Positions 13,860 to 26,945 of a stretch of DNA of 64,000 bases are shown here, one piece after another (positions within the stretch are counted from its first letter, which is position 1; each line of letters opens with the position of its first letter). The stretch comes from Ancylostoma caninum (Eukaryota; Nematoda; Chromadorea; Rhabditida; Ancylostomatidae), in NCBI GenBank assembly GCA_037903475.1, contig JBAJFG010000529.1, positions 248,001 to 312,000 on the forward strand. The letters run 5' to 3'. The notes under the pieces were generated by a model. That model was not told where the DNA came from. It saw only the letters and a list, made by a program, of their open reading frames with translations, and did no database searches. A program made the position numbers and the translations under genes.

Positions 13860-16095
13860 AACCATGAGAAATTCGAACACGATTAATCCAGCATACTATT
13901 TCATTAATGATACTACTATCTTTTTTGTTATTTTTTGGTTTTTTGGTTATTTTTTGACCCTAACCCATTTGTTCTACCAAGGATTCAAGGGAAGCACCTC
14001 TAGGATTGAATTGATATTGATGATGAAGAGAAATATTTATTTATTATTACACCACGAATGATGTGGCTGATAGCGGTAACAGTTTACAAAATAAAAAAGT
14101 TTTTTTGAAATATAACATATAGATATTATCAGAAATTTCTACTAATTGGAAAGCTAAGAAAGGATCGTTTAATAGGAGTAGAGTTTCGTTTTTTTTACTG
14201 GGTCTGACTTAGTATAGGTCACTATTCCTAGGGAGCTCCAAATTCTAGGACAGATCAATGGAGGGAAACAGCGACAAAAGGATTCAAAATACGGAAAATC
14301 GATAGGTACTGAAATCTCAAACCGGGGACATGGACATTTGGGGAAAGCAAATCTGGAAAATTTCTCAAGGAAAAAATAGGGCTCTAGGTAGAACTTGTAA
14401 CGATTCGAACGAAAAATCCTTGAAAAATACAGACCTATTTGTTGATTTTGTTACGCAACCAGTAAAATCTAAGAAATAGTAATAATTTTAATCAATAAAA
14501 TTTCGTCAGCAGGAACGAAATTGCATCATTTATCAGTGACCAAAACCGTAAAACAGCAGGCCATATATAGAAAGAAAGGATTTTATGGATGGCTGGAAAG
14601 GGAAAAAAGCACTGAGTTCCTAAGTAGATCACAGTTTTTCTGACAAATCGGCGAAAGGAGATGAGTGACGAAGGAAGGAATATTCCAGAAATGTATGAAA
14701 TTTCTGGAAATGTAGGAACTAAGGCTTTCCAACGGAAACCGAGAAGCTTATATGCAGTGATACATGTAGTGGAACAAGCAGTAGCATGAAGCCTTGGAAC
14801 CCTGCCAAGGGCACAAAAACCACCCACAGCTGGCCCAGTGAGATAGCGCTAGGCGCCAGCCGCCGCAGTGGTATGCGCCGGCGCGCGGCGGTTGGCGCTT
14901 GTATGGTCGTGAAGGTTTTTCTCGTCCCGAATAAAAGAGGGTGGGCCGGAGTGCTAGAAATCAATGCAAGATGAGAGACGTGCAATAAATACTCTCTCCT
15001 GCGCAACGCTACGATGACGACGACGAGACGGGGTGACGGGGCCCCCCGCCGCCGCGGGCGGGTGGACATCGCTGCGGACCTGTGTGATCTACAAATCCTA
15101 GGAACCTAAAATGTCATGGTACCTAAGAAGCCTAGAGTTTCAGAAGGTCAAGAAGATGATCCAGAAAATGTTCCAGAAATTTCTATCCCGAAGAGGTGCT
15201 GGCGCCGGAAGAAAGCTGCGATTCTCTCACTTGACTCACGAAGCGCGACTTATTGAATAATGCGCGGTTCGGCTTCGGCTGCTGGCCTTTGAAAGAGGCC
15301 AGCACTTTCACAGGAATATCAAGTAGCGCACGTCTATTAGTCAACTCGATAACAGCCTACTGAAGCGTCGTCGATCGTCGACCAGCGCCCGCTGTACGCG
15401 GAAAACTCGTACAGCCGCACTGCTATGGCTTCATCGCTCACAGTAATTACATGTGGGACAGTCATGCCACGAAGAACAGCATGAGCCCCCCCCCCTCCCT
15501 CTAAGATAGGAAAAATTTGACAGAGAGACGTGGAAATAGTAACAGCACTAGATCTCAGGGCATTTTGCCACCTTCTCATGTGCTCTACACTCCTTACCAT
15601 CCGTTGACCAGCAGTAGTGTGTGGACAGGGATGAAGGAAAGTTGGAAGTATATAGAAAATTCGGAGAGGTAAAAAAGCATGATTTCACATGATTCAGCTA
15701 TGGCCAATCCTTCAGGAATCTGGAAGGCATAAGCTCGCATGACGCTAAAATTCTGAAAGCTCCAGAATAACCAGAAAGAAGTGCCGCTCATCCCTTATGT
15801 GGACAACAAATGACTAGATGAATAGCTCAAAAATGACAGCTACCTCTGACCCTACCGTTAACCTTGTGACATATCCTGGAATAATCAACAGTTGTTTTAA
15901 ATTACACAAAAATTAGCTACCATTTTGTAGTGGAGACCGCAGCTGGGTTGGAAGGGATGAAAAATGGAGGAAAAAAGTGCGGTCCTTGCCAAAAACGAGA
16001 TCCGGCAGCCAAAATTCCGAAAACAAGAACGGTCTCAAACAAAAAAAGCTAAGAATTTGAAAATAGATGCTTGAAACAGTGATTCAAAAAATGAA
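13860..16095. other. No gene recognised
   Basis: AT-rich except for the GC-rich hairpin block at 14.85-15.07 kb. Confidence 0.45.
14846..14906. repeat. GC-rich hairpin
   Basis: AGGCGCCAGCCGCCGC and the near reverse complement GCGGCGGTTGGCGCTT enclose about 20 bp. Surrounding 14.85-15.07 kb is GC-rich and unlike its flanks; probably part of an unrecognised repeat. Confidence 0.55.
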
Positions 16096-16099
16096 TTAG

Positions 16100-17272
16100 G
16101 AATGGGACCAATATATTAGGCCATATAAAAAGTCCCCGCGGTTTTTCCGTACATCCGTCCAAACATCGAGCTTCTTTTTGTAGCTTGCTCTCTTCAAATG
16201 ATTCCAAACTGTCATAAGGTTCATGTTTAGTTCCTTCGATATTTCACGACAGCTTGCGTGTCGGTTTTGCTCCACCAGTTGCAAAATTTCATCGACAGCT
16301 AGGTGCACCTTTGAAGGCAGCACCCACAGAAGTTCCTTCGGCGAGTTTTCAACATAATCTTAGCTTCCAGACTGTGAGGAGCAAATACAAAGTGTTCAAT
16401 TTTGTTGAAACTCATGGAGAACCAGTTCTCAGATCCCTCGGTTTCGCTATATTAGAGCAGGATGGTCGAGTTTCATGGATGGGGTCGAATAGAAAAGTCG
16501 ATAACGCTGCCATTATTTTCACCTTTGATTGACGCAGTAGTTAGATAATTGAACAGTAACGCAGCTTTCTTAAAACAGTAAAGGTATAGGCAGAAGGGGA
16601 ATAGAATGTTCATTATAGGGGCATATCGCAAAAAAAAACAAAACCTAATGATGAAGTTTGAAAGTCTAAGTAACGTAAATGCACATAATATTTGAGGAAA
16701 AGTTGTCTGAGTGGAAAAAAGATTTTAGAGAGAATGAGGAATAATGAGCAAAAAGCAAGAAAAAAGCAAAAAGTGATTAGGGAATCACAGCAAAAATGAT
16801 TGGGGAATCACAGCAATAGAATCCTGGTCGAAAAGAGGGGAGAAAAGGCTAACACAAAAGAAATGCCACTTGAAATCATCGCCGAATCAGCTGACAGGTG
16901 CTGTTCTTCGCGCTCCACTGAAGATTTTGGAGCGCAATGCCATCATGGAAACTCGTGAAATTTACTGCCTAGTGATTCAGTTGATCCAGGTATTGCTAGA
17001 AATGTTTCAGCTGGTACTCCTATTGCAAAATTGACCCACAATCGATTGCATCACTATCGGATCATGAGCCAAGAAGCGAACATTTCCGTGGGTGCTGCCT
17101 TTAACATCCAAAATTCCGGAATGGAGTCTAGCACACCACTCCTGGGTCCTTCGTTCACTAACAGCATTTTCGCCGTACACTTCACAAATTTTTTGGCATG
17201 TTCTTGCAGCGGTTTTGCCTCTTTATAATAAAAAACCATCCCATGTTGTATTTCTTCAGATATTTCACTCAT
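16100..17272 (-). mobile_element. Mariner-like transposase remnant, split by a nested element
   Basis: On the minus strand ATG at 17272 opens MSEISEEIQHGMVFYYK, the standard start of nematode mariner transposases. After a one-base frameshift come VYGENAVSERRTQEWCARL and SGILDV. The frame is cut by an insertion (16315-17100) and resumes at 16311 as the helix-turn-helix half HASCREISKELNMNLMTVWN and KKKLDVW. The catalytic DDD part is missing; sequence after KLDVW is unrelated. Only the DNA-binding N-terminus of the usual 340-350 residue enzyme survives, so this copy is dead. Confidence 0.85.
16315..17100. mobile_element. TTAA-flanked nonautonomous element (786 bp) nested in mariner
   Basis: Terminal inverted repeats AGGCAGCACCCAC at the left and GTGGGTGCTGCCT at the right, flanked by TTGA (16311-16314) and TTAA (17101-17104). 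Removing the element and one flank rejoins the mariner frame exactly as LDVKGAP, which shows that TTAA is the target duplication and that one copy has since mutated by one base. No coding capacity recognised. TTAA duplications are characteristic of piggyBac-type transposases, but the termini are not the usual CCC. Confidence 0.8.
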
Positions 17273-17279
17273 TTTCAAA

Positions 17280-20200
17280 TTAATATAACTTCCTACACGA
17301 GCCACGAATTAGAGAACTATCGCGGCAAAAATGTGAGCGGAGACCTTTTCATACGACCTAATACAATTTCGATAGACATGTTCCAGGAAACTGTTTTGAA
17401 AACTTCCCTACCTTACCTAACTTTGCAAGGAAGGTGGGGGCGGGGAGAGAGGCTAAGAGGCCTTTCATCCCACAAGATTTTTTGAGATTTGAAAAAAAAA
17501 CCGAGATCTCCCACAACCCTGTACTGAATCTAAGCTAGGCATTCACCAGCAACGTATGAATTGGTGAATTCTGTAGAAAAACGAATGACTTTATCACATG
17601 GATCAACAAAACTTTCTAGTGATCTATGCATGATCGGCAAATAGAGTCTTTAAATTTAGCGCGCTGCTGGCAAAGCACCAGAGCATTTGCTGCATGTAGC
17701 CCTAGGCCAAATCTCGCCTGAAACACGGCTATCAAAGCTACTTGTACCATTTGGGCTGCTCCAGAATTTGAAACCCTAGAGAGCACGATATTAGAGCCAT
17801 TCCCTCAAGCAACTTACAGTTATTAGATATTAGTTTATTTAATATTTATATTAGTTTATTAGTCTATAATTTCTACTCTAATTTCAAGTTAATTCTCTGT
17901 ATCGCAAAGCAAAACAAGTGTGAAAATCCGTACTGCAAGCAATCGTAAATACGCCAACACATATAGTCCTTTAATCCTTTGATTACTGTACAGGCCACTA
18001 GAACTCGTCCAAAGCATCGAGATCTCAATGTAAGTCGTAGTAATCTTCCAACAATGTGCTATATCAGGAGACCTACAAATTACCACAACCAATCGATTAC
18101 AGTAACTAATAAATTACAGTAAGCCTAGAAGGAACATCACACTCACACACACAAGGACAGACACCCAAGCGTATGAAAATACCTCTTTTTCGAGGAATTA
18201 AAGGTGGTGGATCGGATACATACCATGTTTGGAGGGGCAGATTTTGCAACACGCCGACGGAGACCGACGGTGATCTTCCGTTCCAGACGGCTCCGGAGTT
18301 GTTCCGGAGGACAAAAAAAAAGGGGGGGGGGGAGAGGGTTCTGTGAATTGGCAAATTCCAGAGAAGTTCTAGTTCGTGCAAATTATTTGCATCTGGAGCC
18401 CTGAGTGGGATTCATTTTCCAGCTTTCTTTTCCAAAGAGAATTCCTCAACCTCGTTAATGTCCAGCCATCTCAGTAGCAATGAAGAACTCTCTTATCCGG
18501 CATTCGCTGTGTTTTCCCAATCACAACCTCATTCAACTGCCTCAACCCCCTGGGGAGCTCAATATATAGCCAATTACTAACGGTCCGACGTCAATATAAG
18601 GCGAAACCTCAACAATTCCGACAACGCTCCCTGGATGTCTCTTATTACCATGGAGAACAAGCGAGGACTGTAGCGAAATTGCAGAAGGCTACTAAGAGCG
18701 CTGCATTTGGCTTGATAAAATAATCGTATGGCGGTGTTTTAGTCGAAAATGCTGCAAAAATTGCAAAGACTAGGCAAAATGTTTCCGAAAACCGTCGCTT
18801 CGCCCACTTTTCATTTTTCTTTGGTGGTTAAACAAAGACAAAGGGCAGTTCAAAGAGCGGGATTAGAGGAGAGAAAAGAAAGAAAGAAAGAACGAACGAG
18901 GGAAATAGAGAGATCCCCCCTAATCCTGACCTAATCCAGAACGGGCAGCACAGTGGCAGGACTTCCCAAGAAGGAAAATACTCCACCAGACAGCCTTGCT
19001 ACCTCATTCCAACTTGGCCCAAGTTCAAAACCTATTTTGGGTTTATCCTTCCAGTCACAAGCCCGGAGTGTTGTTGACGAGAAAGCACTTATAATGGAAT
19101 TCTCAAAATGTTTTCAACGCTTCGCTTCATTCTCTTCCATGAGTGTCCCTATGGCAACACACAACTTCTCATCCATTACTGCAATGAACTTTCTCGGAGG
19201 CGTTCGTGTTCCAAGAAATAGCGCAGTGGGCTTTGCAGCACAATGGCAGGACTAACCCAGCAGAACGGTCGGCTAACTATTTTGATCGGGACTCCAAAGA
19301 GGATTTGATTCAAAATCCATACAACTATGTAGGCATTGGCGCTCAACGCAGATCACACTTTGAGAAGAGAGAGCAGGACAGGACCTAACCCTACTGCGTA
19401 CCGTTTAGGTAACATTTTACCCAATTTTAGACTACTGCTCCTCGAATGTGTTAAAGTACAGGAAGCAGTATTCCGTTTTTTTATAGAACTTACACAGATG
19501 TGAACATTCTTGCGGTCCAAGGCAGAGTCAGACAACGAGGGAACACATCGCTGAAGGTAATCCGGGCAGAGACGCAGACACAGGGGTGATAAAAAGTGCA
19601 AAAGTAGGTGTCTTTCCCTAAAATTCCATATCTTCTCAGGTAACACGCGGAGATGTCTGCGTCTCTACCCAGCTTGTAGTGCTTGCGACCCACTCTGCTT
19701 GTCTGATTCACAAACATCCACCTGCTTTGGCTACGGTACTAAATGTTCGACTAAAATCAATAAATTGATTGAAGTGAAACTAAATGGTCAGAGTGACTGA
19801 ATATCGCATAAAATGTGCGCAAAAAGTGCTCAAGAAGCCGCTTCCCAAGCTCGAACTATACCAACTTCCAAATCGATATATCGATTGATTAACAGTGCCT
19901 CGGGACCAAAACTCGAAACTTGGCTACTCACCAAAAGCAATAAAATTCGGTAAACGGCATACTCTAACAACTGGTTACCTGTTAGATTTCCATATGATAC
20001 TCATATGATCACTATATAGCATTAGAATGAGTCAACAAAGTTTCAAAAATCGTTAATTCACAAATGCGCTTCGCTGATACTGTTTTCTCTGCGTCTCTGA
20101 TATCGCAATACTATTTTCGGAGCAGTTTCTGGTGTTGCTCAAAAAGAGTTCGATGAGTCCAGCAATTTTCACAAAGTATGGATCTTTACGATTTCTGTAT

Positions 20201-22500
20201 AGAAAAAATGTTGTGGAGGAAAGGAGCGAAAACTGGTCCCGAGTCTCCGTGTCAAATCCCAAAGATGACTTCACCATAAGCGAATAACGAAATCCAGAAA
20301 AAAGTCAGCACAGCTAGAAGAATATTGAACGACATCGAGCAGGTAACCACAATGGAACTTCCAGGTATATACTAAGAAGAATGGGCTGTATGTGACATGG
20401 AAAACTGCTGGGGACCAGTTCTCGCATGGTAATCGTCCTAAGAATATCTGTTATTCCAGTCATATTTTAGTGTTCCAAAAGATAAATACAAATGTAACCA
20501 ACTAATAAATTCTACCATAAAAATTCCAGATATAGCTCTGGAATTCTGCGAAGGTGCCAGGAGGGAATAGGAAATTCCAGAGTTTCCCAAAATCGAATCC
20601 ACAGATACAGACACCCGACAAAAGCCTGTATCCCCACAAAATCCCATCAATGTGCCATGTTCAGCATCGAACTACGTTCCTTGCAGGGAAAATTGCTGCT
20701 AAATTGCCAGTTCAAGGTCGACGATATAATATCTGACAGCCACCGTGCATGGTCATGTTCTTTAGTTGATCCTAGGGGAAATGATGCTGTGCTTATACAA
20801 GTATAACCCATTCCAGGTGGTAAGTGCACCATTCGTGGACCTATGGTGGTCTTTGATCGCCAGATCGCTTAGAAATAGCTTCAGCAAGCAAATTTCAAAC
20901 TAAAAACCCAGTGGCTCAACGGCTGGATGGGCGCTGGTGAACCGCTGTAGAGTGGCAGGAAATTCGAAAAATGATTTGGGCACTCGTCGGTAGTCATCGA
21001 GGAAGAGGACACAAACATTCGCGCCGCCGATCCAAGGCGGCAAACAAACAGCGCCAGTCACACACGCAAAACACTATATGGCCACATTTTACTACCTCCA
21101 GAAGCGCCGCAGGGGATAAGCGCGGATATATAGATCCGGAAAAGGGGCGGACAAGTACAAGGCACACGCTAGAATTAGCCATTTAGCCGGATCAGGTTCA
21201 ACTGTCCATAAATAGGAAAAAGATTCGCTGATAGCGACGGAAGATGAAGACAATAGGGGAAACAAGGAAGGAGCGTGCGTAGTGAAGAGACTGAGACCAT
21301 GGGTAAAATCCCCACGGCTCTGGTAAACCCACATCTTTGCCAAGGTACCCTCAGAGACCTACTACAAGCACCTACGTCCCTCTTTTCGCTAGTTAGACCA
21401 ACTTTGAAACGGGATAAACTACAAAAATAAACGCTTCTTCGCACCGGGACCCACCACAAGGCTTGGGCCAAGAAATTAAGTTCGGGTCATGTTACAGCGC
21501 CATGCGCAGTTCCGTATCAGTCACCGGTACCTTAGAATAGACAATGAAATGGCGAAGTTAATAAAATAATAAAAGAAATAAATTGAATGAACTTCATAAA
21601 TAAGTAAGATTTAAAACCAATGAGAGAACTGAATTTGTATTATAACTAATTCTTATTTCTATTATTTTCGAATTTAAAACTTTTATTCGAGTTCTTATAG
21701 AATTTTTGCAACCATCGTTTGGAAAAAAAAAGAAAAAAAATGTTCTTTACAACATAATTCGGAATGTAATTGCAAGAAACGTTATATTTGATGGAAGGAT
21801 CTGAAAATTTCCTCCACAGCTTGTCTTTCTCAGAAACAAGGCATTCTCGATCGCTAATAGCCGAACAATGACTATCTCGAAGGAATTGGAAGCTATTTTG
21901 CAAACAAAAGGATTCTTGGGATTATTCCCTTTGTAGTTCTAACGCTGAAACAGTTAAATAGGTTTGAGCGTTATACCTGAAGTGGGCGGCGTGTTCGTAT
22001 TTTTCGATTGGCCAGTTGTGTGAACTGACCAATCGTGGAGCTGAGCCGTACCGCCCCCTCCAGACAAACGCTTCTATCCCAGTAAAATAGCTAGTAGTCG
22101 AACTCTGCGCTTTGCAGCCGGAACCTTCCCATATAAGCAGAAGCACAGTAGTGTAAACATAGAAAGATACAAACAAGCAGAGCAGATGATCAATAGAAGA
22201 ACTTGCCACATATGTAGAAGTTATAGCTATTGATTCGTCCAGCCGAATACACAATATCAAACAACAAAGCCTACTTTTTCATTGGAAATAAGCCACTATT
22301 TCGAGCTTTACAGCCAATCCTTGAACGAGTGCAACTTATCGTTTAGTATCGGTGACCCACTACAGACTTTGTCCTAGAGGTCAAAAAAAAAATCCAGGGT
22401 AATTCATCCACACATGTAAACATCCAGCAACCAAGGCACCCGAAACACATACAGTGCCGGTCATGATTAGGCCTTTCATGACCGAGCCATTCTTTGGTTG
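17280..22500. other. No gene recognised
   Basis: Short frames only. Simple repeats include an AAAG tract at 18.87-18.89 kb and A9G10 near 18310-18328. Confidence 0.45.
22005..22035. repeat. Short palindrome with inverted CCAAT boxes
   Basis: CGATTGGCCAGTT..AACTGACCAATCG, followed by GTGGAGCTGAGCCGTACCGCC, resembling the 11.0 kb copy (GTAGAGCTCGGCCGCACTGCC). Probably a small dispersed element. Confidence 0.6.
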
Positions 22501-22524
22501 TTCTTGAGGCCGCATGCATCATTC

Positions 22525-22610
22525 GGGTTACCTGGGGTAAGCGTGTTTACCCCGCACAAGTTCACATATCGTCAACAAGTGCATCAACGCGTTTACCCTG
22601 GGTAATCTCA
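22525..22610. repeat. GGGTAA palindromic MITE, single copy
   Basis: GGGTTACCTGGGGTAAGCG..CGTTTACCCTGGGTAATCTC flanked by GCATCATTC and AATGATGCATTC, so the inverted repeat extends into the flanks. Confidence 0.75.
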
Positions 22611-22619
22611 ATGATGCAT

Positions 22620-24380
22620 TCGGGCCCTGGATACCACCAATTTACAGATTTAAACCCACATTAGTAAAAAAAATTTCTTAGAATAATTCACGCAGGAAAT
22701 GGCTGAGTTTAAATAAATTTTCATTTCTTTTGAACATCTACAACTCTCATAAAAATTTGAATTTTTGAGCGTTACGCTGATGCTGGAAGAAAGTTAAAGA
22801 GTTATAGTTATATAATTTTGGCCGGCAATGTACATGCAACACAATCTCTGGCATTTTTAGATGTTCAAAATCTAGTCCGAGTTATTGGCACACAGCCAAA
22901 AATGGAATTCCTCGCTCGTCAACCAAACGAGGAGCTTCTACGGGAATTTCCTCCTATCTCAAGGATCAAATCCAAGGAATGCCAGATGGAAGGTGCCTGA
23001 AAACAGCAGAAACTCAAGGTTCAGCAAGGTTCAACGCACATTTGGCAGCATGCCAAAAAAGGGAGAAAACCCTGAAGAAACAGCCAGCTGGTGGTGCCCA
23101 GCGGGGCGAAGGCGCCGCGGCATGCAAACTTCGGAAATAACGACTGAATGAATCAATTTGGGATGCGAGACATGGAGGTATTAGTGGCGGCGAACGGTTG
23201 GTGGCCACGTAGCCGTCACGGCTTCTCAGTGTTTTCGCTGCCAGAAGATTGTAGGAATTTTCTGTAGTTGCGTAGAAAACCAAAACAATAAAACTACCCC
23301 TAGACATGCTGAAAAAAAGAATCCAAGGTTTCTAACAATCGATGGAATTTTGTTACGTCTGAAAAATCTGAAATGCATAGCGCTTTAGCTGTTAGCGTCA
23401 TCCAGGTTCCATGGTAAGATTTGCAGGCGTAAAAGGTGTTGTAATGTCGTCATTTACGGAGTTCTGTTATGCAGGGTGGGCCATAAATACAGTAACAAGA
23501 CGTGTTTTGCATTCAAACGAGCATGTTCCTTTTGAGGTAATTTTTATTTGGGAAGCTGTCTCCGGATGTTTTACCACGACAATACTCAGGGACTCAGGAG
23601 TCGTCTGGTTTAGAACTGGGGAAACAACAAATTGTAGGGCCTATTGGTTCTGTCGAGCGGCCATTCAACTGCACAGAACTAACTCAAGTGTACTAGTAGG
23701 TTTTCCTAAATACCTCTCTATCGTTCCCAAAGGATTGTATTGCTCGCTTCTTTTCAAACATCTGACAATGAGCTATAGACTTGAGACATAAGCTTCCTCA
23801 AAACCCTGTAGGAGTTGGAAATCTCCAGGAAGTAACTTCAAAAATCGGAAATGAATTTTTCCGCAACCACTTGCGCGCCAAGGCTTGCGAGTTTTGTGAT
23901 GGCACACCCGTGAGGTTGTAATAAATAAATAAATTAAATAAATAGATAAATTTTAATCTCTTCTCTTTTGCTTTTCAACAAATTTCCTCTGCGTTCTGGT
24001 AACAGCTCAAAATGGAACACACCCGCCGAAACTTGACCAGTGCGACTTCCGCCAAAATTCTAATTTCTTATGGGATTTTCCCTATAATAATATAATATAA
24101 AATAGAGTGCTCTGGGAATAAAATGTAGGTTTTTACTGAAGGATAATATAAGGGGAAGAAATTACAGAAAAAAACTACAAACACATCCTTATGTAGGAGT
24201 TGTGGTAAATTATTTGAAAAAAGGTAATACATATGTGTAGGAAATACGAGAAATTAAAAAAGAGCAACAAAACATCCCGCTCCGTTTTAGTGTAAGATTG
24301 CTCCGTAGGAATTTTCAACAAAATCCGAGAGGGAGTGGGGGTGGAGGAGTGTTCCGGTCCAGTTGGGGTCATATGCATTT
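22620..24380. other. No gene recognised
   Basis: A 126-codon plus-strand frame (23411-23791) has no recognised motif and no acceptor or donor context. Confidence 0.4.
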
Positions 24381-24383
24381 TTA

Positions 24384-24456
24384 AGACTACCCAGAATAAA
24401 CGTGCTAACATCACAAAAAGTTATAGCGGCGTCAATGCGCTTACCCTGGGTAATTT
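24384..24456. repeat. GGGTAA palindromic MITE, single copy
   Basis: AGACTACCCAGAATAAACGT..GCGCTTACCCTGGGTAATTT, followed by AGTGATGCATCC. Abuts the GGATTCATGAA element next to it. Confidence 0.7.
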
Positions 24457-24469
24457 CAGTGATGCATCC

Positions 24470-24775
24470 AGGGCTCGGATTCATGAACGTCTAAGCGAGC
24501 GAAACCAGGTTAGCAAACCAACTTTCGCGTCCTGGGCTAGGATTCATGAAACGATAACCAAGCAAACCAAGGATGGCTAGCGTGATTGGTTATCAAACCG
24601 AGTACATAGTGGTAAGAGACGCAGACGGCAAAAGTTGGTTTGCTAGCCTGGGTTTGCTTGGTTATCCTTCCATGAATCCCAGCCCTGCTTCTCTTATCCC
24701 TATATATTCTTTACGATAATCAATCAGGCTAACCATCGTTGGTTTGTCATTTATCGTTTCATGAATTCCAACACA
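24470..24775. repeat. GGATTCATGAA inverted-repeat element, nested copies
   Basis: Inner element 24536-24684 has ends CTAGGATTCATGAAACG and CCATGAATCCCAGC with paired AACCAAGCAAACC / GGTTTGCTTGGTT. Outer partial copies flank it (24478: GATTCATGAACGTC; 24760: CGTTTCATGAATTCC). Confidence 0.7.
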
Positions 24776-24779
24776 GACC

Positions 24780-26570
24780 TTTAAAAGTTCCTTGGAAAAT
24801 CGGCTGAAAATACATATTCAAGAAATCCTTAATTTCTCTGAAAGCAAAGCAATAACAGCAAAGATTTTGAGCAAAAGGGAAAAATCCAGAGATGCTCGTC
24901 TGAGAATATAATCCAGAAAATGTAACACGGTGAGAATTCAATCCACAGATAGGTAAACACTAAGAGGAATTTCAGACAACTGTGCACGTTTCAAGAGTTT
25001 GAAAGAATGTGTGGAAAGATCAAAGATCAGGAACAGAACTAACAATGCCGCAAGAATTTATCTTTAAAAAGCCCAGCACATGAAAATCCCAGAGCTGGAG
25101 ATGACTATCCCACAGTGATGGAGCCGAACTGGGAACTGAGCCCCGCCGAGCGCACTGGAGTTGAGGTGCGGAAATGGCCGCTCGGAGTGTGTTCACTTGC
25201 ACGCACATCACACACACATCGATCTTTTCCTTTGAATAAAACGACATGATAAACATTCGCAACGAACAAACGAAACGCAGACCATCGCAGACGATTCCTG
25301 GCTCGCAACACACTGTACGAGACAATTCTGAATGAACTGTCGGAGCTACCGCAGCAGAAGGAGCACCCAGAGAACTACTGCAGATATCATGGAACACTGC
25401 TGTAGAGTAATTTTGAGAAATTCGAAATTTCCAGCAGTTGTACGTCTGTACCGCACACGACACCAGCGGGTAGAATGATTTATTACCCAACCACAGTCCC
25501 TATAAAGTAATTCGTATCACTATCCACTATTTCCTTATTATTCCATCTCCAACACCAGCAATCTACAGCTTCCCATAGGTTAGCTGCGGAAGAACCGAAA
25601 AATCTGGCTGAAGATATGTAATGGCATCAGCACTCTCAGGATAAGGAACAATATGTAGACGCAGAGAGAGTAGACTTCACAATTAGCGCCGATTTTTAAA
25701 TGTCAAAGCAAATGACCAAAAAATAACTGGAGTTTTTTTTTCATACATTGTGCAGTGCAGGGCAATACTCCACCGTAACCCTATTTTTGAGTGGTTACGG
25801 TAAGCATAACGTGGATACGGTGTCTCATACAATCTTCTCAAGCCTTGCGTAGATGGGTTACTGCAGACGCTGACCACGATTATGTATCAACATAATTTCC
25901 CATGCCACCTCAGTAGTCTTAGCGGAATTGGCATATTCCATCCAGCACCTACCGTAATCCTACAAAAATGGGGATACGGTACGAAACAGGAGTATAGCAC
26001 CGTGTATAGCATTTTCGTGTATAGCACCTGAAATAACCTCCTCCCCCCTATGCTAAGTTCCGGAAGATTGAGTGAGATACCGTACTTAGAGTCTAGCGTG
26101 ACCACACAGAAATAGAGTCAAGGTATGTGCAGAACGGAACCCCCCCCCTCCCCCCACCCCCTCCTCCCCTCCATGCAAAGTTTCAGGAAAAGAATCTTTT
26201 TCTCTCAAGTATTGAAAGTGCTCATGCCCATTGTCATTGTGCTGATCTATGTATGGTTATACATAAGTCGATCAATATCCATCACTCGCATGAGGAACTA
26301 AAATTACAGACAAACAGTGAGGGAGTGTGCAGCTGCAGAACAGACAAAACGACAGAAATGAAGTAGATACAACAGGATTTAGAAGTTTCCAGAAATATTC
26401 ATCATTGCTGATATGGAGAGTTGTTTCACTGTGGAAGGATCATTTATTGGATTACCCATGTTCTTATTTTAGTTTTTTTTTTCTCAGTGTTTACTTTTCA
26501 ATCGATATAAAGCAGGCTAAAAGGTGCGCAACCGCGCGCCGCTTGTCCTCAGTTCGTGAATACACCATAA
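24780..26570. other. No gene recognised
   Basis: The 156-codon minus frame at 25020-25490 shows no domain. CCGTAACC/GGTTACGG inverted pairs at 25.77-25.80 kb and 25.95-25.98 kb are small repeat relics. Confidence 0.4.
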
Positions 26571-26578
26571 ACCACAAC

Positions 26579-26722
26579 ATGCCGAATCGTAAACGAATTT
26601 GGAAGAGAAGGATGCCTTTGTTCGTATGCAGTGACGACCGAGTAAAACCCAAACCCAAAAAAATATTCAGAAGAGCTATTCATGATGTTTTTTCTTCAAT
26701 AAAAGTGAGAGAGTGCACTTAA
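26579..26722 (+). CDS. Possible 47-residue basic peptide
   Basis: A short open frame beginning MPNRKRIWKRRMPLF with a favourable AACATG context. A TATAAA (26506-26511) and an initiator-like TCAGTT (about 26549) lie upstream at plausible spacing, followed by an unspliced leader. The peptide is rich in Lys and Arg and has no signal peptide or recognised motif. Its stop codon is formed at the TTAA junction of a GC-rich inverted-repeat element that begins at 26722; the frame would also stop at the empty site, so it was not shortened by the insertion. An AATAAA lies inside the frame. It may be chance. Confidence 0.22.
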   Translation: MPNRKRIWKRRMPLFVCSDDRVKPKPKKIFRRAIHDVFSSIKVRECT

Positions 26723-26945
26723 CGCGCCATCAGTGGAAAATTTTCGAGCGCGCCTAGCATGCGGCGCAGGCGCGGCGCGGCCCCCTTGTGGCAGCGGTCC
26801 TCGCTCAGCTGTTCGAGGACGCCTTTCGCCAAGATTAGGCCCAGGTAGATGTTTTTACTCGATTTTCTGTATGTACCACAAGAGGGCCGCGCCGCGCACG
26901 CGCCGCATGCCCGACGCGCTCAAAAACTTTCCACCGATGGCGCGT
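26722..26945. mobile_element. GC-rich inverted-repeat element, copy 1 (about 224 bp)
   Basis: Left arm ACGCGCCATCAGTGGAAAAT..GAGCGCG..GCATGCGGCGC and right arm its reverse complement ending GGTGGAAAG-type / GATGGCGCGT, about 70 bp each, flanked by TTA..TAA. Shares the AATTTTCGAGCGCGCC..CAGCGGTCC interior with the copy at 52 kb. Confidence 0.72.

Noticed and set aside
18200..18330. Possible minus-strand exon (CCKICPSK before a GTATGT)
   Set aside because: No acceptor and no connecting exon could be found.
23411..23791. 126-codon frame on +
   Set aside because: No motif, no acceptor or donor signals around it, and nothing recognisable in the neighbouring frames.
25020..25490. 156-codon frame on -
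   Set aside because: No recognisable domain or splice context; composition like the flanks.
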